A stretch of 59,235 nt of DNA from Synergistaceae bacterium (GTDB taxonomy: Bacteria; Synergistota; Synergistia; Synergistales; Aminobacteriaceae): assembly GCA_017540085.1 (NCBI GenBank), contig JAFYBQ010000034.1, positions 1 to 59,235 on the forward strand, read 5' to 3'. Below, piece by piece: positions 24,180 through 33,463 of this stretch (the first letter of the stretch is position 1; every line of letters starts with the position of its first letter). A program made the position numbers and the translations under genes. The notes under the pieces are model-generated. The model did not search any database. It had not been told where the DNA came from and saw only the letters and a program-made list of their open reading frames with translations.

Positions 24180-25466
24180 ATGGGCAGGGTATATATTCAC
24201 GTTTTCGGGTGCCGTACAAGTTTGTGCGAGGGGGAATATATTGCAGGCGGGCTAATGTCGCTCGGCCATGAAGTAACAGAAGACCTCACTGACGATATAT
24301 CATCCGCCGTAATCGTAACATGCTCGGTTACGCAGGAGGCCGACAGGAAATGCAGAAACCTAATCCGCCGGGCGCGCAAAGTTTTAGGGGATGAGGGAAT
24401 TTTGGCGGTGTGCGGGTGCTGGTCTCAGGCTGTGGACTCTGAAGCGGCGCGGGAAATGGGCGTTGACATTCTCGCAGGCACAAAGGGAAAACGCCTAATC
24501 CCTGACGCTGTGAATGACATGATGAGACACGGACGGGGCTTCAGGGATATGCGTATCAGGGAGATATTCACGCCGTCAGAATGGGAAGAGCTGCCGATAA
24601 TTTCACCCGTTATGCATTCGCGTGCGTTCGTCAAAATTCAGGACGGCTGCGATCACTTCTGCACATACTGCATAATCCCATACCTTAGAGGAAGACCCGT
24701 AAGCCGCCCCCCCGAAAACATAATCAGCGAGATTCACCGCCTTGTCGACTCCGGCACAAAGGAAGTAATCTTCACGGGGATTCACCTGGGTGTCTACGGG
24801 CGCGATATTGATACATCACTTTCGGAGCTTATACGGAGAGCCGCAAAAATTGACGGGCTGAAACGACTCCGGCTAGGCTCGCTTGAACCTTTCTGCCTCG
24901 ATGATGAATTGATGAGTACGCTTGCTGACTGTGAGTCATTCTGTCAACATTTACACCTGCCGTTACAGAGCGGTGATGACGGGATACTCTCGGCCATGAG
25001 ACGCGGATATACTGCGCGGGATTTCGTGAGGGTATGCGATTCTGCGCGGTCAAAAATTTCGCCTGACATACACATTTCAACCGACATAATTACGGGCTTC
25101 CCCGGCGAAAATGACTCGGCGTTCCTTCACACGCTCGACATAATGAGGGCTTCAGGGTTAGGGCGTGTACACGTCTTCCCGTACTCAGCTAGGCGGGGGA
25201 CAATCGCAGCAGACATGCCCGGGCAAGTTCCGAGTCCCGTGAAAGCCGCAAGAACTTCCGAGGCCATATCGCTTGGGCGGGAGCTGTACGAATCTTACGC
25301 CCGGAAATTTATCGGCCATGAGGCTGAAATTCTCATTGAGCGCGATAACAGGGGGCATACACGGCACTACATAGAGGCGACATGCACGGGCAATGACAAC
25401 GAAATCGTGAAAGCTGAGGTGATTCGCTTTGACGGCTCCGGGCTTGAGTGTGTTCGCAGGGATTGA
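24180..25466 (+). CDS. mtaB: tRNA t6A37 methylthiotransferase, MtaB-like (radical SAM)
   Basis: About 428 residues from the ATG at 24180, 11 bases after prmA; upstream in-frame ATGs overlap prmA and are less likely. The UPF0004 N-terminal domain binds one Fe-S cluster through Cys in FGCRTSLCE, VTCSVTQEAD and VCGCWSQ. The radical SAM cluster is the CxxxCxxC in GCDHFCTYCIIPYLRGR. A C-terminal TRAM domain (GHEAEILIERD onward) binds tRNA. MtaB converts t6A37 to ms2t6A37 in tRNAs reading ANN codons. MiaB is the alternative, but the RGRPVSRPPENIISEI region and lineage fit MtaB better. Confidence 0.88.
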   Translation: MGRVYIHVFGCRTSLCEGEYIAGGLMSLGHEVTEDLTDDISSAVIVTCSVTQEADRKCRNLIRRARKVLGDEGILAVCGCWSQAVDSEAAREMGVDILAGTKGKRLIPDAVNDMMRHGRGFRDMRIREIFTPSEWEELPIISPVMHSRAFVKIQDGCDHFCTYCIIPYLRGRPVSRPPENIISEIHRLVDSGTKEVIFTGIHLGVYGRDIDTSLSELIRRAAKIDGLKRLRLGSLEPFCLDDELMSTLADCESFCQHLHLPLQSGDDGILSAMRRGYTARDFVRVCDSARSKISPDIHISTDIITGFPGENDSAFLHTLDIMRASGLGRVHVFPYSARRGTIAADMPGQVPSPVKAARTSEAISLGRELYESYARKFIGHEAEILIERDNRGHTRHYIEATCTGNDNEIVKAEVIRFDGSGLECVRRD

Positions 25467-26394
25467 CGCGGGGTCGTCATGCTCAAAGCTGGCATACTCC
25501 GACAATCTCGGAACGCGGGTTCTTTCGCGGGCTGACGGGGCGGACTTCATGACCTTGCGCGAGGATGCGGAGATATTTTTCGGGGAGCCTGTGTATTCGT
25601 GCGTTGTGGCCGTTCATGATGACATGCCAAGACGACAGCGGGAGACTCTGCGCTCTAAGGCGGTCAGCGCAGGCTTCAGGGACGTGAATATTATCGGACA
25701 ATACGAGGCTTTGAGTCTGTCTCTTGCTGACAGTGGGAGGATTCTTGCGTGTGATTTCGGCGCGTCCGGGTGTAAATTCGCGGTGCTTGAAGGGGAAGAA
25801 GTACTAGAGAGCGTGAATGTTGACGCGGGCGGGGAAATGTTCGGCAGAATTTTTGCTGAATACCTCTGTGAACGCCGCCTGCTGAAGAAAGTTACCCCCG
25901 AAATTATGAGCGAGGCAAAAAGAATCATGCACATTCTCAGCGAGAACGAGTCGCGATTGTGGCATAACATGAACATTTGCCGGGATGATTTCGCGAGGCT
26001 GATATATTTTCCCGTCAAGAGAGCCTCTCACACATTCCGCAGATTGTTGCGCGTGTGGAAGCCTGAGAGAGCCATACTCACAGGAGGGTGCGCGAAAATA
26101 CCGCTAGTGCGGGAATTTTTCCCGGAGGCAGAAATTATTGATGACGTTATTGTGAAGGGCGCGGCGTTGAAGGGGCTGTCGTTGTCGAAACAGGAAGCCC
26201 GCAAGAACATCGCCGACTCTGTGTCTCGTCTCCGGGCGTTGAGGGCGGAAATTCTCAGGATTGAGGACGGACTCACGCGGTCTCAGAAAGACAGGGTATA
26301 TACATTGTTCCGTCAGGCGGAAGGATTTTTCGCGAATGACGCGGGAATCATAACGATGATGGAAAACTTAATCCGCGAAATCAGGAACGCTTGA
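25429..26394 (+). CDS. Hsp70/actin-fold ATPase without a substrate-binding domain
   Basis: Up to 321 residues; the start overlaps mtaB, with ATG 25429, TTG 25444 and GTG 25450 all possible. The actin/Hsp70 ATPase signature is present in order: phosphate-1 (FAGIDAGSSCSKLAY), phosphate-2 (LACDFGASGCKFAVL) and the adenosine motif (AILTGGCAKIPLVREFF). A second GG (VDAGGEMFGRIF) fits the Hsp70 subdomain layout. After the ATPase only about 80 helical residues remain, so the beta-sandwich client domain of DnaK is absent. The function is unknown; it could be a specialised chaperone or a regulator ATPase. It is tightly coupled to mtaB by overlap. Confidence 0.75.
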   Translation: MTAPGLSVFAGIDAGSSCSKLAYSDNLGTRVLSRADGADFMTLREDAEIFFGEPVYSCVVAVHDDMPRRQRETLRSKAVSAGFRDVNIIGQYEALSLSLADSGRILACDFGASGCKFAVLEGEEVLESVNVDAGGEMFGRIFAEYLCERRLLKKVTPEIMSEAKRIMHILSENESRLWHNMNICRDDFARLIYFPVKRASHTFRRLLRVWKPERAILTGGCAKIPLVREFFPEAEIIDDVIVKGAALKGLSLSKQEARKNIADSVSRLRALRAEILRIEDGLTRSQKDRVYTLFRQAEGFFANDAGIITMMENLIREIRNA

Positions 26395-26397
26395 GAC

Positions 26398-26434
26398 GAA
26401 AAAAATTCCCCCCGCGATTTCTCACAGGAGGAAT
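26398..26434 (-). terminator. Terminator of the hemC-cobA/hemD-esterase unit
   Basis: On the minus strand ATTCCTCC pairs (with wobbles) with GGGGGGAAT, followed by a run of T. It lies between the converging Hsp70-like and esterase genes. Confidence 0.55.
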
Positions 26435-26449
26435 CATTCTGACATTACG

Positions 26450-27412
26450 CTATTTCTTGAGATACTTGTCGAAAAAGTCCACCATAATTTTCATGACAGG
26501 CTCCTGAACCCAGTGCGGCCCCCCGTGAGCAGCTCCGGGGATAACGTACCTTTCAGCCTCAACACCTTTCGCCCTCAGTTCCTGATACAGTTTGTCCGTC
26601 TGACTCGGCGACACTGATTTGTCCTTGTCCCCGTGCATAAGCAGCATGGGCGCGGATTTCTCGCTGACATAATACAGCGGGCTTGCCTTCTTTGACTCCT
26701 CCGGGAAATCCTTGACTCCTCCGTCAGGCCCCCCGAACCCCGGAACGCCTTTGACCCACATCGCCTCGGTGATTCCGGCTGAGTCGTGGAGCTTTCGCTC
26801 TTCCTCCGGGTAGTCGTCCCCTATGCTCATGACTTCCGATATGCCGAAAATGTCCGCCGCGCATAATACCTCGCTTGAGTACTCTAGGTAGTCGCCCTTG
26901 TCGAACTCCTTGTTACCGTTCGTTACTCCCACGAATGACGAGAGATAGCCCCCCGCGCTGTTTCCCAGTACGCCGACTCTGTTCACGTCAATGTTGTACT
27001 GACTCGCATGGGCGCGGAGCCATCTTATAGCAAGTTTGCAGTCCTCCAAAGGAAGCGGGAACTTTGACAGCGGCGCATGACGGTATTCAATGCTGGCCAC
27101 AACGTAACCGGCCTCCGCGAGTCTCATTCTCTGCTGAATCCAGTTGTTTTTCGGTGCCATTATGAAACCGCCCCCGGATATGTACACGATTAACGGCAGA
27201 GGCTCTTTGCTGTCCGGCTGAAGAATGTCCATTGCAAGCGTGAACATCTGACTCCCGCGCTCTTTCCCGGAATTGAACGGTATATTCTCGTAAAGATTGA
27301 TGGGATTTTTCGTCAGCTCAACGGGGAAAATTTTGCTCTCGAATTTCTCATCAGCAAAAGAAAACGAACACATTACCGCGACAAGTAACAACGCAAGAAA
27401 AATTTTACGCAT
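26450..27412 (-). CDS. Exported alpha/beta hydrolase (esterase/lipase family)
   Basis: About 320 residues from the ATG at 27412, preceded by GGGAGGT and opening with a signal peptide (MRKIFLALLLVAVMCSFSFA). The longer frame upstream overlaps hemD and is unlikely. It has an HGG-like oxyanion segment (IVYISGGGF), the nucleophile Ser in VGVLGNSAGGYLS, the Asp in LLMHGDKDKSV and the His in VIPGAAHGGPHW. This order is that of BD-FAE/hormone-sensitive-lipase-like esterases, which cleave small acyl esters. The location is the periplasm. It is last in a minus-strand unit with cobA/hemD, although its function seems unrelated to tetrapyrroles. Confidence 0.85.
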   Translation of the reverse strand: MRKIFLALLLVAVMCSFSFADEKFESKIFPVELTKNPINLYENIPFNSGKERGSQMFTLAMDILQPDSKEPLPLIVYISGGGFIMAPKNNWIQQRMRLAEAGYVVASIEYRHAPLSKFPLPLEDCKLAIRWLRAHASQYNIDVNRVGVLGNSAGGYLSSFVGVTNGNKEFDKGDYLEYSSEVLCAADIFGISEVMSIGDDYPEEERKLHDSAGITEAMWVKGVPGFGGPDGGVKDFPEESKKASPLYYVSEKSAPMLLMHGDKDKSVSPSQTDKLYQELRAKGVEAERYVIPGAAHGGPHWVQEPVMKIMVDFFDKYLKK

Positions 27413-27440
27413 GAAACTATTACCTCCCGAAATATATTTA

Positions 27441-28847
27441 TCACGTGCAGGCTTCAGCAATTGCTTCAACTGTTGCCCGCTCCGCAATTCTCACACGCTC
27501 AAATCCCGCACTCATGGCCGCGTCCGCCGTCTGAGTCCCAATACACACCGCTAACGACTCCCGCAATGTGTCAGTACTGGCCGCAAAGCCCCTCACAGTT
27601 GAAGACGATGTGAATATTATTATGTCCGCAAATTTTGGAATACGCGACAATTTTACATAATCAATGCGGTAAATACAAACATTCGCGGCATTAATTCCGT
27701 AATTCCTGAAGACCGTATCAATTTCGGGAGTCCCGTTTTCTGCGCGGAACATTAGAATCTTCCCGCCCATTTCCGAAAGCCCTTCCGCCAAGTGAACACC
27801 GTCAAATATTTCCGGCACATAATCCACTCTCAGCCCGTGAGATTTCAGCGCGTCCGCCGTCGCACTACCTATCGCCGCAATTTTCGCACCGCCAAGCCCG
27901 CGAATGTCCCGCCCCGTTTCAGCAAGAAGAGAGAACAGAGCCTCGACTCCCGTTACGCTCGTGAAGCCAGCCCAGTCCCAGCCCGACAAATTCACGCCGT
28001 CAATGCTCCCGTGAAGTATGCTTGTCTTTATCGTCGGCATTAATATTACTTCCGCGCCAATACCGCGCAGGAGGGACGATAATTTTCCGGCTCTCCCTTC
28101 AGGGCGTGTGATGATGACTCTTTTTCCTGACAGGGGCAAATTTTTTCGCGGCTCAAGATTTAGACTCGCGACATGGCCGACAACGATAACCGCCGGAGGG
28201 GTAATATTATTTCTGACGACTGACTCATGAAGCCGTGAAAGTGCCGTGCGAATCGTGCGCTGTCTTGGTGTTGTTCCGTTCTCGATTATGGCGCAAGGGG
28301 TATCAGGACTCATAGTCTCAATCAATTTCGCCTGCAATGACTCCGAATTTCCCGCACCCATCAGAAATATTGACGTTGACTCGCTGAGACTCGGTATATT
28401 TCCGTTCTTGTCGTGAGCGGTGAATATGCTGACCCCTGAGCAGTAATCCCGGTGCGTTGCGGGGATTCCGGCGCATTCCGGGACGCTTATGGCTGACGTT
28501 ACGCCGGGGATAACCTCGAAAGCTGACGAGAATCCTGCCCGGATTAATGCTTCTGCCTCCTCGCCTCCCCTGCCGAAAATATACGGGTCTCCGCCTTTGA
28601 GACGGACTACAGTTTTTCCCGCCCTCGCACGGTCTATCATGGCCGACTCTATTTCGCGCTGTGCCATTTTGTGGCGGCCTGCGTATTTCCCCGCGTCAAT
28701 AATTTCTGCCTCACTGGGAATCATCGCTAATATTCCCTCGCCGACAAGATGATCATATATCACGACATCCGCCCGCCTCAAGACCTCATAGCCCCTCAGA
28801 GTCAGCAGTCCCGAATCACCCGGCCCGGCTCCCACAATGTATATCAC
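27441..28847 (-). CDS. cobA-hemD: Fused uroporphyrinogen-III methyltransferase / uroporphyrinogen-III synthase
   Basis: A 468-residue two-domain fusion. Residues 1-240 are the SAM-dependent methyltransferase (SUMT): VGAGPGDSGLLTLRG at the start, LKGGDPYIFGRGGEE, then PGVTSAISVP. It converts uroporphyrinogen III to precorrin-2 for B12, siroheme or factor F430-type routes. Residues 250-468 are uroporphyrinogen-III synthase (GKRVIITRPEGRAGKLSSLL; GIGSATADAL-like segment; IIIFTSSSTVRGF), which closes the tetrapyrrole ring. The fusion is common in Firmicutes and Synergistota. It overlaps hemC by four bases, so the two act in sequence and are co-translated. Confidence 0.95.
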   Translation of the reverse strand: MIYIVGAGPGDSGLLTLRGYEVLRRADVVIYDHLVGEGILAMIPSEAEIIDAGKYAGRHKMAQREIESAMIDRARAGKTVVRLKGGDPYIFGRGGEEAEALIRAGFSSAFEVIPGVTSAISVPECAGIPATHRDYCSGVSIFTAHDKNGNIPSLSESTSIFLMGAGNSESLQAKLIETMSPDTPCAIIENGTTPRQRTIRTALSRLHESVVRNNITPPAVIVVGHVASLNLEPRKNLPLSGKRVIITRPEGRAGKLSSLLRGIGAEVILMPTIKTSILHGSIDGVNLSGWDWAGFTSVTGVEALFSLLAETGRDIRGLGGAKIAAIGSATADALKSHGLRVDYVPEIFDGVHLAEGLSEMGGKILMFRAENGTPEIDTVFRNYGINAANVCIYRIDYVKLSRIPKFADIIIFTSSSTVRGFAASTDTLRESLAVCIGTQTADAAMSAGFERVRIAERATVEAIAEACT

Positions 28848-29689
28848 CCTAGAATCACCCCCGCCAATTTCATGCCGATAATTTCAGCCTCTTCACGCCT
28901 CCCGGAAATAATGCCGTGCCGGAATTTTCCCGTATCATCAATATACAGCCCGCGCAATGTCAGAATATCCCCGTGAATTTCAGCATACGCCCCCGCAGGA
29001 ATGTTGCACCCCGCACCAATGAGCCGCGAAAAACTCCGCTCCGCCGCGGCGCAGTCCCGCGAGTCAGAATCATTCACGCACGAAAGCCACACATAATTTT
29101 CACCCCCACGCCCCTGACACGCTATAATACCCTGCCCTGCTGACGGCATAATCTCCTCAGCCGTGAAGACCCGCGAAATTCTCCCGGCCATGTTCAGACG
29201 CTCAAGACCCGCCGCCGACAATACAAGCCCGGTAAATTCCCCCGCGTCAAGTTTCCGCAGGCGAGTCCCGACATTGCCCCGCACAGGAACAACACGCGCA
29301 CCCGGGTAAAGCCTCATCACCTGAAGCCGCCTCCGCAGTGATGACGAGCCTATGACGTTTCCCCCGCCTATGAGAGCGTCAAACGGATTCCCGCGTCGCG
29401 AATACGCCACAACCGGCAATTCAGGACTCATATTGACGGGTAAATCTTTCAGGCTGTGAACCGCTATGTCAATTTCACCCGCCGTTAGTGCCTGCTCAAT
29501 TTCCCGCGTGAACATTCCCTTAATGCCATTGGGATTCGTGCTGAAAGGTGTCATGTTTCTGTCGCCTGTCGTCTTTATGGGTACTGTGATTATTTCCGCG
29601 CCCGGCCATGATGATTTTATTCCGCCCGCTATGATTTCAGCCTGCGCCAGTGCCAGCGGGCTTGGCCGTGTTCCTATTCTTATCCGCAA
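28844..29689 (-). CDS. hemC: Porphobilinogen deaminase (hydroxymethylbilane synthase)
   Basis: A 281-residue enzyme that polymerises four porphobilinogen units into hydroxymethylbilane. The start IRIGTRPSPLALAQAE, the loop KGMFTREIEQAL, the catalytic VHSLKDLPV (Asp) and SSLRRRLQV are all present. The cofactor-binding cysteine lies in IGAGCNIPAGA. The C-terminal domain is slightly short for the family (about 300-310 residues). It starts the minus-strand tetrapyrrole unit and is divergent from the gene at 29753. No hemA, hemB or hemL lies in the window. Confidence 0.95.
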   Translation of the reverse strand: MRIRIGTRPSPLALAQAEIIAGGIKSSWPGAEIITVPIKTTGDRNMTPFSTNPNGIKGMFTREIEQALTAGEIDIAVHSLKDLPVNMSPELPVVAYSRRGNPFDALIGGGNVIGSSSLRRRLQVMRLYPGARVVPVRGNVGTRLRKLDAGEFTGLVLSAAGLERLNMAGRISRVFTAEEIMPSAGQGIIACQGRGGENYVWLSCVNDSDSRDCAAAERSFSRLIGAGCNIPAGAYAEIHGDILTLRGLYIDDTGKFRHGIISGRREEAEIIGMKLAGVILG

Positions 29690-29752
29690 AATTTCACCTT
29701 CGTGATATATACTTGTTACATCACAATTGTAATGGGAGATGAGATTTTCGCC

Positions 29753-30550
29753 ATGCCTGAAGATTTAGACCCTACTACAGCCCGGCTTGTCTCGGAGCTT
29801 TCCGCTATGATCCTTCCGGGACTCTCAAAGTCTCTTGCCTCTGCGATCCCTTCTGTCGATTTTAACGGGGCAATTGAGCGCACTAACAGAACAGCGCAGG
29901 ACATGCGAACCGAAATCGTGAAGGCTCTGCGTTCCACAACAGACGACTCACGCGCAGGACGCAGCATGATTATGCAGTCAATCGGGACTCTTCTTGAGGA
30001 AATCGCCGCACTACGCAAGAATATCGACAAACTTCCCGGAATAATCACATCAGCCGTCAAAGAAAACTCCCCCGAAATCAGGCAGGACGACTCAAAATCT
30101 GATGCCATTATCGCCGAAATTGATAGTATGTCAGAGCGCATTGACACACTAACGCAGGGAATAAAGGCATTCTTTGAGACTTACGCCGAGCACCGCGAGA
30201 ATGAAGCGGCGGGGAAAAATATCACGGAAATTTTGCGGCCATCGGTTGACCCTGAAATGCTTTCGGGGCTTGAAGGTCTCGTGAAAGCAGAGGGAAAGAC
30301 TCACAGCACCGAGCTTGCAGAATTGTCCCGCGAGATTTCAGCCATGACTGAGGAAAACGGCAAAGCACTAGTTCATGAAGTCCGCGAGGCAGTAGCAGAA
30401 GAAATTTCCGTGATTAACCCTGACAGCGATTATACGGGGCATTCAGGCAATGACGGAAAATATTTCAGGCTCATGAAAATTACTGCGGGAATGACCGGGG
30501 CGGGCGTTGTTCTTTTGCTGGCGAATCTCGTCATGCTCTGGCTGAAATGA
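29753..30550 (+). CDS. Tail-anchored coiled-coil protein of unknown function
   Basis: About 265 residues from the ATG at 29753, with GGGAG 14 bases upstream; in-frame ATG 29732 and GTG 29702 are alternatives with no visible ribosome binding site. There is no signal peptide. The protein is largely helical with heptad-like stretches (about 95-190, SMSERIDTLTQGIKAFFETY). It ends in a single hydrophobic segment (AGMTGAGVVLLLANLVMLWL) followed by Lys, which is the layout of a C-terminally anchored inner-membrane protein with a cytoplasmic coiled coil. I do not recognise the family. The next gene starts 21 bases downstream and may be co-transcribed. Confidence 0.65.
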   Translation: MPEDLDPTTARLVSELSAMILPGLSKSLASAIPSVDFNGAIERTNRTAQDMRTEIVKALRSTTDDSRAGRSMIMQSIGTLLEEIAALRKNIDKLPGIITSAVKENSPEIRQDDSKSDAIIAEIDSMSERIDTLTQGIKAFFETYAEHRENEAAGKNITEILRPSVDPEMLSGLEGLVKAEGKTHSTELAELSREISAMTEENGKALVHEVREAVAEEISVINPDSDYTGHSGNDGKYFRLMKITAGMTGAGVVLLLANLVMLWLK

Positions 30551-30571
30551 ATCACAAAGGAGGAGTATTGC

Positions 30572-33391
30572 ATGAAAAAATTTCTGACGGCTATTCTTGC
30601 GTGTATATTGCTTGCGTCTTCTGCTTACGGTGTCGAAATCAATTCCGCAAATTTCCCGGATGAGACGTTCAGGGATATATTATCGTCTGATTTTGACGCT
30701 GACGGGGACGGCTCATTGTCGCAGGAGGAAATCGCCCAAATCACGCAAATCACCGCAAACGGAGTCGGCCTCTCATCGCTTGAAGGAGTCGAATACCTGA
30801 CCTCCCTTCAGTATCTCGACTGCTCCGGCAACTACATAGCACTGTTAGACCTCAGCAGCAACACAGCTTTAACGGATCTCATCTGCTCAGACAATCAATT
30901 AATCTGGCTCAACATCGACAACTGCTCACTGCTTCAGACTCTCGCCATACTCAGCAACGACATCCCGGAGCTGAATATTTCCGGCTGTCCTGATCTTTAC
31001 TCAGAAGATATTGACGGGGAATATACATTTTTCTTTGAGCATGACGAAAGCACCGCGATAATTTTCGAGAGCGTCCCGAATCCCGCGCTCGACTCCGCTC
31101 CGACAATACGCGCAAACAATATCCCCCGCGCCGAAATCGGACTCCCGTTCTCGTTCACCCTCAAAGCATACGGAACGAGGCCGATAACATGGAGCGTATC
31201 CGGGACTCTTCCTGACGGCTTGACGCTGAGTGATGATACGATTCTTGGAGTCCCGGAAGTTTCCGGGGATTTCGCAGTAACATTGAGGGCGGAAAACTCG
31301 TTCGGCGATGATACTCGGACAATCACAATTTCTGCGGCTGACACCGTAACAATTTGCCCTGAGCGTTTCCCTGATGAGAAATTCCGGGCATGGTTTACGG
31401 CTATGGAGCGTGATACTTTTGACGGGGACGGGAAATTTTCGCGTGAGGAATTAGCGCGGGTTACGGAGATTGACATTTCGGACGGTGTTGATGTCATTGT
31501 TGACGGCGTTCAGTTCACGGGCAGAATTGAGTCTCTTTCGGGGATTGAGAATTTCAGCGCGCTTGAAAAACTTTCCTGCGGTGAAAACAATCTCGGCGAA
31601 ATCGTCATAGCCTGCAAAAATCTAAAGCAGCTTAACTGCCGGGACAGCCGTATAAACTTCCTCGATGTTTCCGGCTGTGAGTCTCTTGTCTCGCTTGACT
31701 GCACATCTAACCGCCTCAACATTTTAGACCTCAGCAATAATTCAGCCCTGAAGGAGTGCCATTGCGACATCAATCCGCTGTATTCCCTCAACATAGACTC
31801 ATGCCCGGCCATGTCCTATTTGAGCCTGACGGGAACGGGGCTTCCCAAGCTGAATGTGTCAGGCTGCCCGGAGCTTTTCACACGTGAGGACGGGACATAT
31901 ACATATCACTTTGCGTTTGACGATGTTACGCAGATTGTATTTGACACTGTAACTGATGACCCCTTTGCGCCCAAGCTACCGCCTGTGATTTCGCGGGACT
32001 CTCTTGCGGCGGCTACGGTATCGCGCTCGTACATGACGCGGCTTAGTGCGTCCGGGGCAGGCTCTGTGATATGGACGCTGGAGTCAGGGAGGCTCCCAGA
32101 GGGGATGAGCTTTGACTCTTCCGGCATGATTTACGGAATCCCTGCAAGGGCGGGAACATCATCATTCACCGTGAAAGCCTCAAACGATTACGGAGCGGAC
32201 ACAGCCGGATTCACACTTCAGGCAGCAGAGGCAGTTACAATCACAACAGACAGCCTAAAGTCCGGGAAAATCGGCAGAACCTACATATTTACGCTCAAAT
32301 CATCAGGAACATCCCCGGTAACATGGACAGCAGAAGGACTCCCGCAGGGTCTCACACTCAGCGAAAGGGGCAGGATTTCAGGCTGGCCGGAGGAGTTTGG
32401 AACGTTCAGCGTGAAATTCACCGCGTCAAATTCGGCTGGGTCAGCAGAAGCCATACTCCCCCTCACGATAAAGGGAATTGCTCCGAAATTGTCCGGGTCT
32501 CTCGCGAAGGCCGCGCTTAACTCGCCGTACTCATCCGGCTTGAGGCTCAAAAGAGGAAGCACGCCGATGACATGGAGCATTTCCGGGACTCTCCCTGACG
32601 GACTCACATTCGACACGTCAACAGGAATCATTTCGGGGACTCCCGTGTCATATTCGCGCTCAGGATTCAGGCTCAGGATTACGGCCGCAAACGGCGCGGG
32701 GAGCAAAACGAAATCCGCCCGCCTCACAGTCAAAGGCACAAGGCCGAAAATCGCAACATCAACCCTTCCTGACGCGACACAGAGACAAGCCTACAGCGCG
32801 AAACTTTCAGCCACAGGAAGCACCCCGCTAACATGGACGGCGGTAAATCTCCCGGCGGGACTCACTCTCAGCGGCGACACAATAACGGGTACTCCGTCAG
32901 CATCAGGAACATTCAGAGTCAGAATCATGGCCGAAAATCCCGTGAAGTATGCCCGGAAAATATTAACCCTCAAAGTTTCTCCGTCTGATGATGATACGAA
33001 GCTCCCGGTAAGGTCAGCCCCGGACGGCGAGTCATACACAGCAGGCGGAACAGCGCAAAGCGGAGCGGGGACAGGCTACAGCGGACAGGCTACAGGCACA
33101 TACGCGGGCGGATATGTCATTGTCGGGGAGTTAGGCGTGATTTCGTGCGATGAGGAAGGACTCTATGAGTTCGGGCTGACTCTCAGCGCGGACGCTCATG
33201 AAGGGGACGAATTAATTTACATCGCTAACTCGGACAACCCTTCAGACGATGACGACATAGCAGAGTTTTACGATGACACGGGCGCGGAAATTCTGCCTCC
33301 GTTAGTCCCGGAGAACAGGCGCATAACCATAGGGATATGGCTCAACCCTGACACAATATATAATCCAGTTATCGCAGTGCCTTCACGGTAA
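30572..33391 (+). CDS. Large exported protein with EF-hand, LRR and Ig-like (PIG) repeats
   Basis: A 939-residue protein with a signal peptide (1-20). It is built as two related modules. Module 1 (about 21-255) has FPDETFRDIL, a calcium-loop motif (DFDADGDGSLSQEE, 40-53), leucine-rich repeats (LQYLDCSGN, LTDLICSDNQ) and one putative-Ig PIG domain (ITWSVSGTLPDGLTL, LGVPEVSGDFAVTLRAEN). Module 2 (about 265-830) repeats FPDEKFRAWF, a DTFDGDGKFSREE loop, LRRs and four PIG domains, each with a W..(S/E)..LP.GLT motif and a G.P...G.F motif. The C-terminal 100 residues are acidic and beta-rich. Such proteins act as surface adhesins or binding scaffolds. Strong ribosome binding (AAAGGAGGAG) and a strong terminator flank it. 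Confidence 0.82.
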   Translation: MKKFLTAILACILLASSAYGVEINSANFPDETFRDILSSDFDADGDGSLSQEEIAQITQITANGVGLSSLEGVEYLTSLQYLDCSGNYIALLDLSSNTALTDLICSDNQLIWLNIDNCSLLQTLAILSNDIPELNISGCPDLYSEDIDGEYTFFFEHDESTAIIFESVPNPALDSAPTIRANNIPRAEIGLPFSFTLKAYGTRPITWSVSGTLPDGLTLSDDTILGVPEVSGDFAVTLRAENSFGDDTRTITISAADTVTICPERFPDEKFRAWFTAMERDTFDGDGKFSREELARVTEIDISDGVDVIVDGVQFTGRIESLSGIENFSALEKLSCGENNLGEIVIACKNLKQLNCRDSRINFLDVSGCESLVSLDCTSNRLNILDLSNNSALKECHCDINPLYSLNIDSCPAMSYLSLTGTGLPKLNVSGCPELFTREDGTYTYHFAFDDVTQIVFDTVTDDPFAPKLPPVISRDSLAAATVSRSYMTRLSASGAGSVIWTLESGRLPEGMSFDSSGMIYGIPARAGTSSFTVKASNDYGADTAGFTLQAAEAVTITTDSLKSGKIGRTYIFTLKSSGTSPVTWTAEGLPQGLTLSERGRISGWPEEFGTFSVKFTASNSAGSAEAILPLTIKGIAPKLSGSLAKAALNSPYSSGLRLKRGSTPMTWSISGTLPDGLTFDTSTGIISGTPVSYSRSGFRLRITAANGAGSKTKSARLTVKGTRPKIATSTLPDATQRQAYSAKLSATGSTPLTWTAVNLPAGLTLSGDTITGTPSASGTFRVRIMAENPVKYARKILTLKVSPSDDDTKLPVRSAPDGESYTAGGTAQSGAGTGYSGQATGTYAGGYVIVGELGVISCDEEGLYEFGLTLSADAHEGDELIYIANSDNPSDDDDIAEFYDDTGAEILPPLVPENRRITIGIWLNPDTIYNPVIAVPSR

Positions 33392-33414
33392 CAAACGCAA
33401 CAAAACAAACAAAA

Positions 33415-33449
33415 TCCCCCCGGCCATGAAACCGAGGGGGAATTTTTTT
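33415..33449 (+). terminator. Strong terminator after the LRR/PIG gene
   Basis: TCCCCCCGG pairs with CCGAGGGGGA (one bulged A), followed by seven T. The stem-loop contains an exact CGGCCATG octamer (33421-33428). Confidence 0.85.
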
Positions 33450-33463
33450 CCTTTTTCTGTGTG

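Noticed and set aside
27413-27487. Extended N-terminus of the esterase overlapping cobA-hemD
   Set aside because: The ATG at 27412 has GGGAGGT upstream and opens directly with a signal peptide; the extension would bury it.
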